DNA of 64,000 nucleotides, from positions 124,001 to 188,000 of the forward strand of contig NZ_VORY01000003.1 of assembly GCF_007997295.1 (NCBI RefSeq). The letters are read 5' to 3'. The notes under the pieces were generated by a model that worked only from the letters and a program-made list of their open reading frames with translations, made no database searches and was not told the DNA's origin. The position numbers were made by a program, and so were the translations under genes. Positions 43,068-53,411 of this stretch are shown in pieces. This DNA comes from Gillisia hiemivivida. GTDB lineage: Bacteria; Bacteroidota; Bacteroidia; Flavobacteriales; Flavobacteriaceae. Numbering within the stretch: the stretch's first letter is position 1; the number at the start of each line of letters is the position of its first letter.

Positions 43068-45767
43068 TCAATTCACTTTCGTAGTATCTTTTTGCGTGGT
43101 TTTCTTTTTCAGAAATCCGCCTAAAATATCTCTTGCTACGTCTTTAACTTGTTGCTGTTGTTGGGTTCTTAGGGTATCTTTTGGAGTAGTTTGAATAACA
43201 GCTCCAGTAGAATCTACAGTAGTTTTTGGAGTTTGCTTATTTTGACCGGTAAGAATATTACCCAAAGCATCTATCCCTTTGTTAGTAAGTTCCTTTTTTT
43301 GTTGTGCAATTATCTGTTGTGTCAGTCCGCTAATGGCTTGTTGCATATTTAGATTTATCTGCGGACTTTGGAAATTTCCTCTTAGACCAATTGGTATGGC
43401 AACAGTCGTGTTTTGTAGGTCTTGCGCGCTAAGTTTAGAAATTGCATTTCCAATTTCGCTACCTAGCATCTTTGCAGGCACATCCAGCGTGAGCTTGTAA
43501 TCCATAATATTATCGAAACTATGATTTCCAGCTACAGTTACTTTTATTCCTTTTACAATAAAATCGAATGGTTCAACATCTACACTTCCATCGTTAAAGG
43601 TTAATCTCCCTTTCAAATTATCAAGATTAATATCGTTAAAATCAATAAAGCCTAATTTTTCGTCCAGCTGGGAAAGTAACGCCATTTGTTCTGGATTCAC
43701 TTTTGCAGTTAATATTTGCGCTAGTGCCTGCCCTGCAAGACTAGAAAGTTGTGGTGTGAAATCATCATTTAGATTTCCCGATAGATTTAATTGGGTTTGA
43801 ATTTTCCCTTGTAAAGCTTTTGCGATAGGAGCGAGATTTTGAAGTAATTCTAGTCCTTCAAAAGATTTTGAAATGTCCAAAGCATTTAATCCCATATCCA
43901 TAGAGAAAGTTGGGACCGCATTTTTCGTGGAAACATTTCCGCTCAAGGCGATAGAACCATCAAAGATATTGGATGTTACATTTTGAAGGGTAGCAGTTTC
44001 ATCTTTAATGATCATGGTCCCAACCACATTTTTCAGCTCTAAATTATCGTATAATACTGTATTTGCATTAAATGCTAAGGTAGCATCTAAAAAAGAGGGT
44101 ATTTTTATTGCTTCTTTTCCTGTGGTAGCAACTTTAGGTTTTTCTACAGGCACCCCATTTTCATCAGTCTTAGTAACATCTTTAGTTTCTGCGATCATAA
44201 AGTCGTTAACAGAAAAGGTGTTGGATCTTACTTTAAAATCTCCTTTTAATTGCTGATCTGTAAACAGATATCCCATTAGATTCTGAATAGATCCTGAAGC
44301 ATTCATATCGGTTTTTCCAGTGGTCATTAATAATTCCGGAACCTGTACATTTCCCTGATTAAATTTGAAGTTAGCACTGCTAATTTTTACCTCATTTGGT
44401 ATTTCAGGAGTTTTATATGAGAAGTTTTTGATGCTCGCCACTCCGCTGCTATTTACATTTTGATATTGTTCTTTTTCAATAGAATTCATATCGAAGGAGG
44501 TCTTTAGATCTGCGGTCAGGATTCCGTTGAGATCTTGTTGCAACTCTAAAGGATATGCTTTTTCAAGATTAGCCAAGTTAATGGTTCCTTTTACAGCCAT
44601 ATCTACCAACATATTCCCAGTTAGGTTCTTAATATTTCCACTTCCGCTGAAGGTGTCCTCATCTATTCTAAAACTCATCTTGTTAATATCTAGAAAGGTA
44701 TCATCTATAAGACCGGTTTCATTGATTATTGCAACATCTATGTCAATATTATCTACACTTTTTGGAAGATCTGGATATTTAAAGGAGGCGTTGCTGGAGC
44801 TTATCTTAATATCCATTTTTGGAATATAAGTATCATCTATAATTCCTTTAATAATTCCGCTAACTACGAAATCTCCATTTGTTTCAACATTTTCTATGTT
44901 TTTAGCATAGGTCTCGGGAATAACTGCTAAGAAATTTTTGAAGGACGATGAAGGAGTTTTAAAAGAGATATCTACTTCATTATTATTTTCATTAACCTGA
45001 ACATAACCATTAAAAGTAAGAGGCAACTGATTTAAGGTAGCTTGATTTTCTAAAAAGGTATATTTCAATTTATCCAGATCCATCTGGATTATAGCATCTA
45101 GTGCTAGTTTGTTTTTATTTAAATAATTGGTTCCATCATAATCTAGAGAAATAAGGGAATTGGTTTCTGTATTCAATTCAGATTGAGCTAAAGAAAAATC
45201 TCCGGTTCCCTGATGGTCTAAATTCTCTAAGAGCAAGGCCATTTTATTACCATCATCTACATACTTAAGCTTGGAATTATTTATTTCGTAATGTTTAAGA
45301 TCTAATTTAAAAGGATTGGAAGTAGTGTCGGCATTGGTATTTGTAGAATCTATAATCGCAATATCGTAATTGTTGTTCCCTAACGAATCTACTTTAATAT
45401 TAACGAAAGCATTGTTCAGGATAAGTTCATCTATCTTTTTAGGCTCATCACCTCCTTTGAAAAGCTCTTTAATAGACATCTCTAAAAGCAATTCTTCAGT
45501 AACAGCAAGCGTATCTCCAGCAAAGGGAGCTTTATTTATAATACTTAGATCTTTTAATACTAAGGTGGCTTGAGGAAAACTTCGGAAAAGGGTGAGATCT
45601 AAATCGCTGAATTCCACTGTGGCGTCTACATTCTTATTAATGGTTTTTTTAACCATGTCTTTTAATTGGGCTTCAAAAATAAATGGAGCGGTAATTAAGA
45701 GAATGATAATTACCAGCAGCGAAAAACCTATAATTTTAAATGCTTTTTTCATATTTTTTGTTTTCAA
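43068..45767 (-). CDS. AsmA-family protein
   Basis: An 899-residue protein with an N-terminal membrane helix (about 8-30, MKKAFKIIGFSLLVIIILLITAPFIF) and the AsmA start pattern ...INKNVDATVEFSDLDLTLFRSFPQATLVLKDLSI. The long repetitive beta body forms the lipid-channel-like fold of AsmA/TamB relatives, acting between the inner and outer membranes. The C-terminal domain (about 650-790) is the AsmA_2 type, and the tail is Gln/Lys-rich. Stand-alone gene. Confidence 0.85.
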   Translation of the reverse strand: MKTKNMKKAFKIIGFSLLVIIILLITAPFIFEAQLKDMVKKTINKNVDATVEFSDLDLTLFRSFPQATLVLKDLSIINKAPFAGDTLAVTEELLLEMSIKELFKGGDEPKKIDELILNNAFVNIKVDSLGNNNYDIAIIDSTNTNADTTSNPFKLDLKHYEINNSKLKYVDDGNKMALLLENLDHQGTGDFSLAQSELNTETNSLISLDYDGTNYLNKNKLALDAIIQMDLDKLKYTFLENQATLNQLPLTFNGYVQVNENNNEVDISFKTPSSSFKNFLAVIPETYAKNIENVETNGDFVVSGIIKGIIDDTYIPKMDIKISSSNASFKYPDLPKSVDNIDIDVAIINETGLIDDTFLDINKMSFRIDEDTFSGSGNIKNLTGNMLVDMAVKGTINLANLEKAYPLELQQDLNGILTADLKTSFDMNSIEKEQYQNVNSSGVASIKNFSYKTPEIPNEVKISSANFKFNQGNVQVPELLMTTGKTDMNASGSIQNLMGYLFTDQQLKGDFKVRSNTFSVNDFMIAETKDVTKTDENGVPVEKPKVATTGKEAIKIPSFLDATLAFNANTVLYDNLELKNVVGTMIIKDETATLQNVTSNIFDGSIALSGNVSTKNAVPTFSMDMGLNALDISKSFEGLELLQNLAPIAKALQGKIQTQLNLSGNLNDDFTPQLSSLAGQALAQILTAKVNPEQMALLSQLDEKLGFIDFNDINLDNLKGRLTFNDGSVDVEPFDFIVKGIKVTVAGNHSFDNIMDYKLTLDVPAKMLGSEIGNAISKLSAQDLQNTTVAIPIGLRGNFQSPQINLNMQQAISGLTQQIIAQQKKELTNKGIDALGNILTGQNKQTPKTTVDSTGAVIQTTPKDTLRTQQQQQVKDVARDILGGFLKKKTTQKDTTKVN

Positions 45768-46042
45768 TATTTAGACGTAAGGCTATTAAGCCAAAATATT
45801 CCTAAAATTATATCCAATTACTGCGCCAATTTCTTAAAATATTATCAATTAAATTGTGTTTTAAGATTTAAAACCACTTAGCAAAGTTAATAGTATGTAA
45901 TTTTATTTTACTTAAATTGTTGTGAAAATTAGCAAAGACTTTATTGGTGTGAAATGACTGATTTTAGTGGGAGCTAAAGTATATTGTGCGTTCTAAGAAA
46001 CGGAATTAAATTTATTTAGATCACTAGTTATATACATAAGGA

Positions 46043-46504
46043 ATGGGTTATAATATTGTACTTATGGAGCCGGAGATCCCAATGAATACTGGGAATATTG
46101 GTAGGTTGAGTTTGGCTTCGGGATCTACTTTGCATTTGGTGAAACCTTTTGGTTTTGAACTAGATGATAAAAGAGTGAAGCGAGCCGGACTGGATTATTG
46201 GAAGCATATATCCTTAAAGATCTATGAAAGCGCAGAGGAGTTTTTTACGCTGAATAAAGATAAAAAGATGGTGTTCTTCTCTAGTCACGGTGAAAAAGAA
46301 TATTGGGATATCGATTTTTCTGATGAGCTATTTCTTGTTTTTGGAAAAGAATCTGCTGGATTGTCTTCAGAAATCATAGAAAAGAATCAAGAAAGTGTTT
46401 ATAAGATCCCCATTTACAGTGAACATATAAGAAGCTTGAATTTGGCAAATGCTGTTAGTGTGGTTGTATATGAAGGGATTAGAAGCCTTAAACCCCCAAA
46501 CTGA
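46043..46504 (+). CDS. trmL: tRNA (cytidine(34)-2'-O)-methyltransferase
   Basis: A 153-residue SPOUT methyltransferase. The knotted SAM site is visible: NTGNIGRLSLASGSTLHLV, LVFGKESAGLSSEI and IPIYSEHIRSLNLANAVSVVVYEGIR. The length equals that of E. coli TrmL/YibK, which modifies position 34 of tRNA-Leu. It stands alone, starting after a 275-base intergenic space. Confidence 0.92.
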   Translation: MGYNIVLMEPEIPMNTGNIGRLSLASGSTLHLVKPFGFELDDKRVKRAGLDYWKHISLKIYESAEEFFTLNKDKKMVFFSSHGEKEYWDIDFSDELFLVFGKESAGLSSEIIEKNQESVYKIPIYSEHIRSLNLANAVSVVVYEGIRSLKPPN

Positions 46505-46520
46505 TCGATAAAATTATATT

Positions 46521-47255
46521 CTAAGGCTGTTTTTTAGTTAAAGCCTCTTCCGGAAATGGAAATATGATCGTAGAATTTTTCTCGGCCGCGATATTAGATA
46601 AGGTTTGGTAAAGTCTTAATTTAATAGCAGAGGGAGATTGATCTATTAATTTTCCTGCTTCTAATAGTTTCCCGGCTGCTTGCTCTTCTGCCAAGGCGAG
46701 AATTATTTGAGATCTTCTGGATCGCTCTGCTTCAGCTTGACCTGCCATCATACGTTTCATGTTTTCGGGTAATTGGATGTCTTTAATTTTCATTCCTATA
46801 ATTTCAATTCCCCATTCCCGGGTTTCCTCCTCTACGATCGTCTTGATATTCTTGCCCATTTCCTCGCGTTTAGATAAAATGGTGTCTAGTTCCACTTTAC
46901 CACAAACATCTCTTAGTGCAGCTTGAGATAATTGTGTGATCGCATAATTATATTCTTCTACTTGTAAGACCGCTTTTTCCGGATCGTTAATTCTAAAGAA
47001 AACCACCCCATCTATGCTACAGGGAACGTTATCCTCCGTCATTACTTCCTGAGAAAGGATATTAATGGTGATAACCCGAATATCTACTACTTGAATTGTT
47101 TCAACCAAAGGAATTATCCACTTAAAACCTGGTTTTAAGGTCTTGATATATTTACCAAATCTAAATTTTAAAGCTCTTTTGTATTCAAAAACAATACGAA
47201 TCCCGCTAAGGAAAAACAGAGCAAATAAAATAAGAAAGAAGATAGATGGTACCAT
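46521..47255 (-). CDS. Slipin (stomatin/prohibitin-like) membrane protein
   Basis: A 244-residue protein with an N-terminal membrane helix (3-22) and an SPFH domain (about 24-190: YKRALKFRFGKYIKTLKPGFKWIIPLVETIQVVDIRV). A helical tail follows. Slipins form membrane-scaffold oligomers; a partner NfeD protease gene is not adjacent. Converges on trmL. Confidence 0.88.
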   Translation of the reverse strand: MVPSIFFLILFALFFLSGIRIVFEYKRALKFRFGKYIKTLKPGFKWIIPLVETIQVVDIRVITINILSQEVMTEDNVPCSIDGVVFFRINDPEKAVLQVEEYNYAITQLSQAALRDVCGKVELDTILSKREEMGKNIKTIVEEETREWGIEIIGMKIKDIQLPENMKRMMAGQAEAERSRRSQIILALAEEQAAGKLLEAGKLIDQSPSAIKLRLYQTLSNIAAEKNSTIIFPFPEEALTKKQP

Positions 47256-47612
47256 TATCTAAAAATTTAAATTGTTACTGAAATTTGACTATTGGGGGCT
47301 TTACTTTTGAGCTAAAATAAGAGAAGGGTAATTTTTGATATTGGGCTGGAACCAAGATAAGGATGAATTATAAAATAACTCCTTATATGATACTTCTATA
47401 AAATTAATAAAAAACAACCTATTTTCCTAAATATTAATTTTTCTGTTTGTATTTCACTAAGGATTATTTAATTAAGATATATGTATGTTTTAATTCTCTT
47501 TTAAACCGATATTTTTTGTGCCTCTCCTTAATAAAACTAGGTGAAAGTAAATTAGTTTTAGTTAATTTGCTATACTATTAGTTTGTACTTCCATAACCTT
47601 TAATTACACCTT
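47256..47612. other. 357-bp gap, promoter region only
   Basis: AT-rich sequence between divergent slipin and folK-dNK genes. No ORF or hairpin. TTAGTTTG at 47578-47585 is near the -7 consensus and lies about 30 bases before the TTG start of folK-dNK. Confidence 0.5.
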
Positions 47613-48755
47613 TTGAACTCTCCAAAACTTTTCTATATAGCCTTAGGCAGCAATGAGGGAGACCGTATGTATCTATTACAAACAGCGGTAGATTTGATTT
47701 ACCTAGAAATTGGGGATGTACTTAAGCTTTCTCCTATTTATGAAACACCTGCTTGGGGTTTTGATGGAGCAGCTTTCTTGAATATGTGTGTTGCGGTTAA
47801 TAGCAGGTTTTCTCCAAGAAAAGTGCTTCAAAAATTACTGAAAATTGAAACCAAGTTAGGAAGGACCAGAAATACTAACGGAGCTTATAAGAACAGAACC
47901 TTAGATCTTGATATTTTATTGATGGATGAGGAAGTGGTCTCTACAGAGAATTTACAGGTGCCACATCCGGAAATGCAAAACAGAAAATTTGTATTGATGC
48001 CTTTGGCAGATATTGCAGGAAAAGAAAAGCATCCAAGCTTACACCAATCAATTTCTCAGCTTTTGGAAAACACTTCAGATAAAAGTGAAATTAAAAGACT
48101 TCCGGAAACTTTAAAAAAACCAGGTAAGAAATTCAGCTTTATCAACTATAACTATATTGCGGTAGAGGGAAATATTGGTGCTGGAAAAACGAGTTTATCT
48201 ACCATGATGTCTCAAGATTTTAATGCCAAATTGATCTTGGAGCGTTTTAAGGATAACCCGTTTCTGCCTAAATTCTATGAAGATCAAAATAGATATGCAT
48301 TTCCTTTAGAGATGTCTTTTCTTGCAGATAGGTATCAGCAATTATCAGACGATCTTGCTCAGTATGATCTTTTTACAGATTTTGTGGTTTCAGATTATGA
48401 TGTTTTCAAATCGCTGATCTTTGCTAAGATTACCCTTCAAGAAGATGAATATGCCTTGTACGATAAGCTTTTCAGGATAATTTATAAGGAATTGGTAAAG
48501 CCAGATCTGTATATATATCTGTATCAGAATACCGATCGATTACTTGAAAACATTAAAAGTAGAGGTAGGGATTACGAGCAGAATATCCAACCAGACTATT
48601 TAATTGAAATCAATAAAAGTTATTTGTCTTTCATAAAATCTCAGGCAAATATCAAGGTGAAGATCATTGATATTTCTGAATTGGATTTTGTGAATAACCG
48701 TAAAGATTATTTACAAATTCTAGCGAAGATTGAAGAGACTATTACTTTGGCTTAA
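47613..48755 (+). CDS. folK: HPPK (FolK) fused to a deoxynucleoside kinase
   Basis: A 380-residue bifunctional protein. Residues 1-150 are HPPK, which pyrophosphorylates hydroxymethyldihydropterin in folate synthesis (YIALGSNEGDR, ETPAWGFDGAAFLNM, NRTLDLDILLMD, VPHPEMQNRKFVLMPLADI). Residues about 175-380 are a deoxynucleoside kinase, with P-loop GNIGAGKT at 186-193, ERFKDNPFLPKFYED and SRGRDYEQNI. TTG start. This fusion is known in Bacteroidota, joining folate and nucleotide salvage. Confidence 0.92.
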   Translation: MNSPKLFYIALGSNEGDRMYLLQTAVDLIYLEIGDVLKLSPIYETPAWGFDGAAFLNMCVAVNSRFSPRKVLQKLLKIETKLGRTRNTNGAYKNRTLDLDILLMDEEVVSTENLQVPHPEMQNRKFVLMPLADIAGKEKHPSLHQSISQLLENTSDKSEIKRLPETLKKPGKKFSFINYNYIAVEGNIGAGKTSLSTMMSQDFNAKLILERFKDNPFLPKFYEDQNRYAFPLEMSFLADRYQQLSDDLAQYDLFTDFVVSDYDVFKSLIFAKITLQEDEYALYDKLFRIIYKELVKPDLYIYLYQNTDRLLENIKSRGRDYEQNIQPDYLIEINKSYLSFIKSQANIKVKIIDISELDFVNNRKDYLQILAKIEETITLA

Positions 48756-48759
48756 ACGT

Positions 48760-49299
48760 TTATAGACTGATCTTGCTAAAAAGATCCCATAACACAACTC
48801 CCGTACTTACAGAGATATTTAGAGAATGCTTACTTCCTAATTGAGGGATTTCGATTATTCCATTACTCGCAGTTACTACGCTTTGTTGCACTCCCTTAAC
48901 TTCATTTCCAAACACCACGGCATAGGTTTTACCCTTTTCTGGCTGAAAATCATTTAGCATGGTAGCGCCTTCTGCTTGTTCAATAGCTAAGACCTCTACC
49001 TGCTCGTCTTGAAGTTGTTTTATAAGAGAGATAGTATTTTCCACATATTCCCATTCCACCGTTTCTGTAGCTCCCAGTGCTGTTTTTTGAATGTCTTTAT
49101 GCGGTGGAGTAGCTGTTATTCCACAGAGATAGACCTTTTTAATTAAAAAGGCATCTGCCGTTCTAAATACAGAACCTATGTTGTTAAGACTTCTAATATT
49201 GTCCAGAATAACAATAATGGGCGTTTTAGCAGCTCCCTTAAATTCGGCTACCGTCTTTCTTTCTAATTCGCTATTCTTAAGTTTTCTATTTTCTCCCAT
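48760..49299 (-). CDS. TrmH/SpoU-family RNA methyltransferase
   Basis: A 179-residue 2'-O-ribose methyltransferase. SPOUT motifs: LDNIRSLNNIGSVFRTADAF, VVFGNEVKGV and IPQLGSKHSLNISVSTGVVLWD. Members modify tRNA G18 or rRNA; the target cannot be read from sequence. Converges on folK-dNK, with four bases between stops. Confidence 0.88.
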   Translation of the reverse strand: MGENRKLKNSELERKTVAEFKGAAKTPIIVILDNIRSLNNIGSVFRTADAFLIKKVYLCGITATPPHKDIQKTALGATETVEWEYVENTISLIKQLQDEQVEVLAIEQAEGATMLNDFQPEKGKTYAVVFGNEVKGVQQSVVTASNGIIEIPQLGSKHSLNISVSTGVVLWDLFSKISL

Positions 49300-49420
49300 A
49301 ATGGCAAAAATAGGAATATTTATAAGTGTTTTTTAAGATGTTAAAAGGAAATACTTAATCTACTTTACTTCCAAATATGATATTTCCTGAGTAACTTGCT
49401 TGCTTATCAAAATATAGCTC

Positions 49421-51253
49421 TTGCCTAGAACTCAAAGATCCTTAAAACCTGAAAAGATTAACTTTAAAGAAAGCTTTGCCTCTTTAAAGTTTGTGCCACG
49501 TTTTTTTAAAGAAATACGAAAGGTTAATCCGTTGTTATTTTATGCCAACGTAGCTAGTAGAATATTAAATGCGAGTTTACCTGTACTAATATTATTGATT
49601 GGAAAGATCATTGTAGATGAGGTAGTGCTTCAAATAGCTGCTGATATTAAAGATTATGACAGGCTTTGGTTATTTGTGGGAATTGAGCTTGGGTTGGCAA
49701 TACTTTCAGATCTATTATCTAGAGCAATCGCGCTGACAGATGCGCTGTTAGGAGATCAATATTCTATAGATACTTCAGTAAAGATCATAAAAAAAACTTC
49801 AGAAATAAATTTGGATCAGTTAGAAGATTCAGAATTCTACGATAAATTAGAACGGGCGAGGCAACAAACAACAGGAAGAGTAGGCTTGATGTCTAATATT
49901 TTAACCCAAGGACAAGATATAATTGTGATTATATCTTTAATGGCGGGGGTAGTTGTTTTTGAACCTTGGTTGATAATTCTACTAGTTGTTTCTATAGTCC
50001 CAACTATTATAAACGAAATAAAATTTAGTGGAACCAGTTATTCTTTAGCCAGAAGGTGGACGCAGGAACGCAGAGAATTGGATTATTTAAGATATGCAGG
50101 AGCAAGTGATGTGACAGCTAAGGAGGTGAAATTGTTCGGACTTTCAGATTATCTTGCAACAAGATTTCAAAACCTTTCCAATAAATATTACAAGGAAAGT
50201 AAGCAGCTTGCAAAGCAACGTGCAGCCTGGGGTTCATTTTTTAATGTAATAGGAACTGGGGCATATTATGGCGCGTATGTGCTAATAGTTTTTAGGACCG
50301 TGGTTGGAGTATTTAGTTTAGGAGATCTTACCTTTCTTTCAGGCTCTTTCAAAAGTTTGCAAAATAAATTACAAGGATTTTTTACCAGATTTACAGCAAT
50401 CACAGAAAGTGCATTATATCTTCAGGATTATTTTGAATTTTTAGATCTTAAATTCGATAGATCTGAAGAAGTAGAAGGACTGTCCTTACCTGAAAGTATA
50501 AAAACAGGATTCACGTTTAATAATGTTGGATTTAAATATCCTAAATCTGAGCGCTGGGTAATCCGTAATGTGAATTTTGAATTGAAAGCAGGTGAAAAGC
50601 TGGCTTTTGTAGGAGAAAATGGAGCAGGGAAAACCACACTTATAAAATTATTGCTTCAATTCTATGAGCCAACCGAAGGTGAGATCTTATTAGATGGTGT
50701 GCCAATAAAGAAATATAATCAGCTTCAATATCAGCAGTATTTCGGGGTGATCTTCCAAGATTTTGTGAAATTCGAATTAACCTTGCGAGAAAATATCGCG
50801 ATGGGTGAAATAGAGGAAATTGGGAATCAGCCCCGAATAGACAATGCAGCAGATAAAAGTCTTGCGAATCAGGTAGTTTCAGAATTGCCTGGAGGTTACG
50901 ATCAGCAATTAGGAAAGCGCTTTAAGAATGGAAAAGACCTTTCTGGAGGGCAATGGCAAAAGATCGCTATTGCAAGAGCTTATATGAAAGATGCAGAAGT
51001 ATTAGTGTTAGACGAGCCAACTTCAGCATTAGATGCAAGAGCAGAAACCGAAGCCTTTGATAGATTTATAAAATTAACCGAAGGGAAAACCGCAGTGATC
51101 ATATCGCACAGATTTAGCACCGTGCGAATCGCAGACCGTATCATGGTGCTAAAGGAAGGCACCGTTCTGGAAATTGGAACTCATGAAGAATTAATGGAGA
51201 ACAATAAATTATATACTGAATTATTCAATCTTCAAGCGGCAGGTTATCAATAG
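49421..51253 (+). CDS. ABC transporter, fused permease and ATPase
   Basis: A 610-residue exporter half-transporter. Residues 1-330 hold a six-helix membrane domain, and residues about 365-600 the ATPase: Walker A GENGAGKTT (398-406), signature DLSGGQWQK (about 506-514), Walker B VLVLDEPTSALDA and H-loop IISHR. It probably works as a homodimer exporting lipids or peptides. TTG start. Stand-alone. Confidence 0.9.
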   Translation: MPRTQRSLKPEKINFKESFASLKFVPRFFKEIRKVNPLLFYANVASRILNASLPVLILLIGKIIVDEVVLQIAADIKDYDRLWLFVGIELGLAILSDLLSRAIALTDALLGDQYSIDTSVKIIKKTSEINLDQLEDSEFYDKLERARQQTTGRVGLMSNILTQGQDIIVIISLMAGVVVFEPWLIILLVVSIVPTIINEIKFSGTSYSLARRWTQERRELDYLRYAGASDVTAKEVKLFGLSDYLATRFQNLSNKYYKESKQLAKQRAAWGSFFNVIGTGAYYGAYVLIVFRTVVGVFSLGDLTFLSGSFKSLQNKLQGFFTRFTAITESALYLQDYFEFLDLKFDRSEEVEGLSLPESIKTGFTFNNVGFKYPKSERWVIRNVNFELKAGEKLAFVGENGAGKTTLIKLLLQFYEPTEGEILLDGVPIKKYNQLQYQQYFGVIFQDFVKFELTLRENIAMGEIEEIGNQPRIDNAADKSLANQVVSELPGGYDQQLGKRFKNGKDLSGGQWQKIAIARAYMKDAEVLVLDEPTSALDARAETEAFDRFIKLTEGKTAVIISHRFSTVRIADRIMVLKEGTVLEIGTHEELMENNKLYTELFNLQAAGYQ

Positions 51254-51548
51254 TAAATTCTAATATTATCTAGACAGTAGTTAAGATATCTTTTATTTAA
51301 ATTTAAAATTTATTAATAATTAGTAGGTATTTAACACATTTTTAATATCTTAGAGCATCTTATTCGTGATAAATAGGAATTTTGTTTTTTACTCCAATCC
51401 CCCTTGCATATCCCAAAAAAATTATTTTCCGTAATATTCGGAAACAATCCCCACATTTTAGTTTTGAATAATTGTACTGATTCTAGTATTTCAATATTCT
51501 GAATCGGCATTTTATTATAATTAAGTAACCAACTAAAATTCAGAGATT

Positions 51549-52313
51549 ATGAGAACCATTAAAATTTTAGGGCTTTTATTGTTCGGTTGTATGTTCGCGT
51601 TTAACATGCAATCTCAGGAGGAATCTAGGTATCAGCGATATCTAATTCATATGGATCCTGTGAAACCTTCTATGCAAGCAGAATATGAAAAGACTGCTGC
51701 CAAATTCGCGAAAATGTGCAAAGATAATAACTATGCTAACGATTGGATGACACTTGCCACAGAGGATAACAATTATTTTTATATCTCTCCTATGGAAAAT
51801 TTTGCTGAACTCGATGAAAACCCAATGGCTTCACTTAGAGAGAAAGTTGGAGCAGAAGATTTTGACAAAGTTTTTGAAGATTTTGATAAATGTTATGACA
51901 AGCATTCAGATTTTGTACTAGCACTGGATAAAGAACTTAGTTACATGCCAGATGGAATGCAAACTATGATCGAAGGTGAGAATTATCGAGAAAACACTCG
52001 ATATTATTTTGCTCCAGCAGATACTGATAAAGCTGTAGAAGCAGCAAAAGCTTTCAAAAACTTCTATTCAGAGAAGAATCTCAATATGCACTATAGATTA
52101 TATAGAAGTGGCTTTGGGACAGATGGCGCCTATTTTATGGTTGCGGTAGCTGCAAAAGATGCTATGGATATGGAACGTAAAAGTGCAGAAGCCAGAAAAG
52201 CGATGGGGCCAAAGGGGCAAGAACTTTTTGCCAACCTTAATAAGATCCTTTTAAAAACGGAAACGATGCGAGGGTGGATGAGACCAGACCTTTCTTATGT
52301 AGCATCTAAATAA
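51549..52313 (+). CDS. Secreted protein, possible tandem ABM-like domains
   Basis: A 254-residue protein with a signal peptide (about 1-22). The mature part seems to have two similar halves of beta-alpha-beta type: YQRYLIHMDPVKPSMQAEYEKTAAKF... and TRYYFAPADTDKAVEAAKAFKNFYSEK.... Layout suggests two dimeric alpha-beta barrel (ABM/NIPSNAP-like) domains, which is inference. A second secreted protein of the same size follows 64 bases downstream. Confidence 0.6.
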   Translation: MRTIKILGLLLFGCMFAFNMQSQEESRYQRYLIHMDPVKPSMQAEYEKTAAKFAKMCKDNNYANDWMTLATEDNNYFYISPMENFAELDENPMASLREKVGAEDFDKVFEDFDKCYDKHSDFVLALDKELSYMPDGMQTMIEGENYRENTRYYFAPADTDKAVEAAKAFKNFYSEKNLNMHYRLYRSGFGTDGAYFMVAVAAKDAMDMERKSAEARKAMGPKGQELFANLNKILLKTETMRGWMRPDLSYVASK

Positions 52314-52377
52314 ATTATTGATATTTTTTAACTCCAGATTTTATAATAGACCTACAATAACCATCTAATATTAAATT

Positions 52378-53148
52378 ATGAAAAAGATTTTTTACTTGAT
52401 ATTGCTAATTCCTTTTTTAGCAATATCCCAAAACGGAAATGAATATATGGTGTTTGAAAACGCTTTGTTATCCCCGCAGTTGGATAAGATTTCTGAATTC
52501 GAATCTGGACTTGCAGCGCATAATAAACAATACCATAATGAAGGACAATATGGCGCAAGAGTATATTGGATAGGAAATGGACCCAACACTGGTAAGTATC
52601 TATGGGTAATGGGGCCTTTGCCTTGGAGCGCATTCGATACCAGACCGGAAAAAGAAGGACATGATGAAGATTGGAACTCCAATGTTCTGCGATACATGCT
52701 GCCAGAAACAGATCAGACCTATTTCAAGTTTGAGGCAGGGCTTTCTAATTTTCCTAAAGATTTTACTCTCAACAAATTGTTGGTAGATTATTATGATATA
52801 AAGCCTTTTCAAGGGACAAAGACAATGGCTTTATTAGAAAAGATAGAAAAGGTAATGAAAGATAAATTCCCGGGAGCCACTTATGGAATTTACACCAACG
52901 AATTGCCAAATAGCAAAGACGGGAATGATATTTCCTTTATTTCATTTTTTGAGAAATCGGCATGGATGGGGGAAGACAGGAAATTTGTCGATAAATATAA
53001 TGAAGTTCATGGGGCAGGTAGTTTTGACACCTTTCTTAAGGACTGGGAAAATGCAACTCAAGGGAGTTACTCCGAATTATGGCATTTCAGACCAGAACTT
53101 AGTGGATTATCCGGCGAAGTGAAAGTTGCAGAGCGACAAGAAAATTAG
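52378..53148 (+). CDS. Secreted protein, partner of the preceding gene
   Basis: A 256-residue protein with a signal peptide (about 1-16). It again shows two halves (EYMVFENALLSPQLDKISEFE... and FQGTKTMALLEKIEKVMKDKF...) compatible with a double alpha-beta barrel. Sequence identity with its neighbour is low, but size and build agree, so they could be old paralogues or partners. Two terminators follow. Confidence 0.6.
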   Translation: MKKIFYLILLIPFLAISQNGNEYMVFENALLSPQLDKISEFESGLAAHNKQYHNEGQYGARVYWIGNGPNTGKYLWVMGPLPWSAFDTRPEKEGHDEDWNSNVLRYMLPETDQTYFKFEAGLSNFPKDFTLNKLLVDYYDIKPFQGTKTMALLEKIEKVMKDKFPGATYGIYTNELPNSKDGNDISFISFFEKSAWMGEDRKFVDKYNEVHGAGSFDTFLKDWENATQGSYSELWHFRPELSGLSGEVKVAERQEN

Positions 53149-53150
53149 AG

Positions 53151-53185
53151 TAGAAACAAAGAATTAATAATAAGCTTTGTTTCTA
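53151..53185 (+). terminator. Terminator 1 after the secreted-protein pair
   Basis: Perfect 11-bp stem TAGAAACAAAG / CTTTGTTTCTA beginning a few bases after the stop codon, with a T-rich tail. Confidence 0.75.
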
Positions 53186-53212
53186 TTTCAATCAATACCT
53201 AAATAAATTTAT

Positions 53213-53260
53213 AATTATCCTCTAATGCACACTAAGAGCTTAGAGGATAATTTTTATTTT
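53213..53260 (+). terminator. Terminator 2, tandem
   Basis: Perfect 13-bp stem AATTATCCTCTAA / TTAGAGGATAATT with a 14-base loop, followed by TTTATTTT. It lies 27 bases after the first terminator. Confidence 0.75.
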
Positions 53261-53411
53261 AATAGTAATGTTGATCTCTTTTAAGATTGATCTTTGGGTT
53301 AGAAACATTCTCATTAAAAGATATTGTGGATAATTTTGAATAAAAGCAGCTTTTTAAATTTCTCATAGCCTTTAGGATTGAGTATTTTAGCATGAATTAA
53401 ATTGAACTCTT

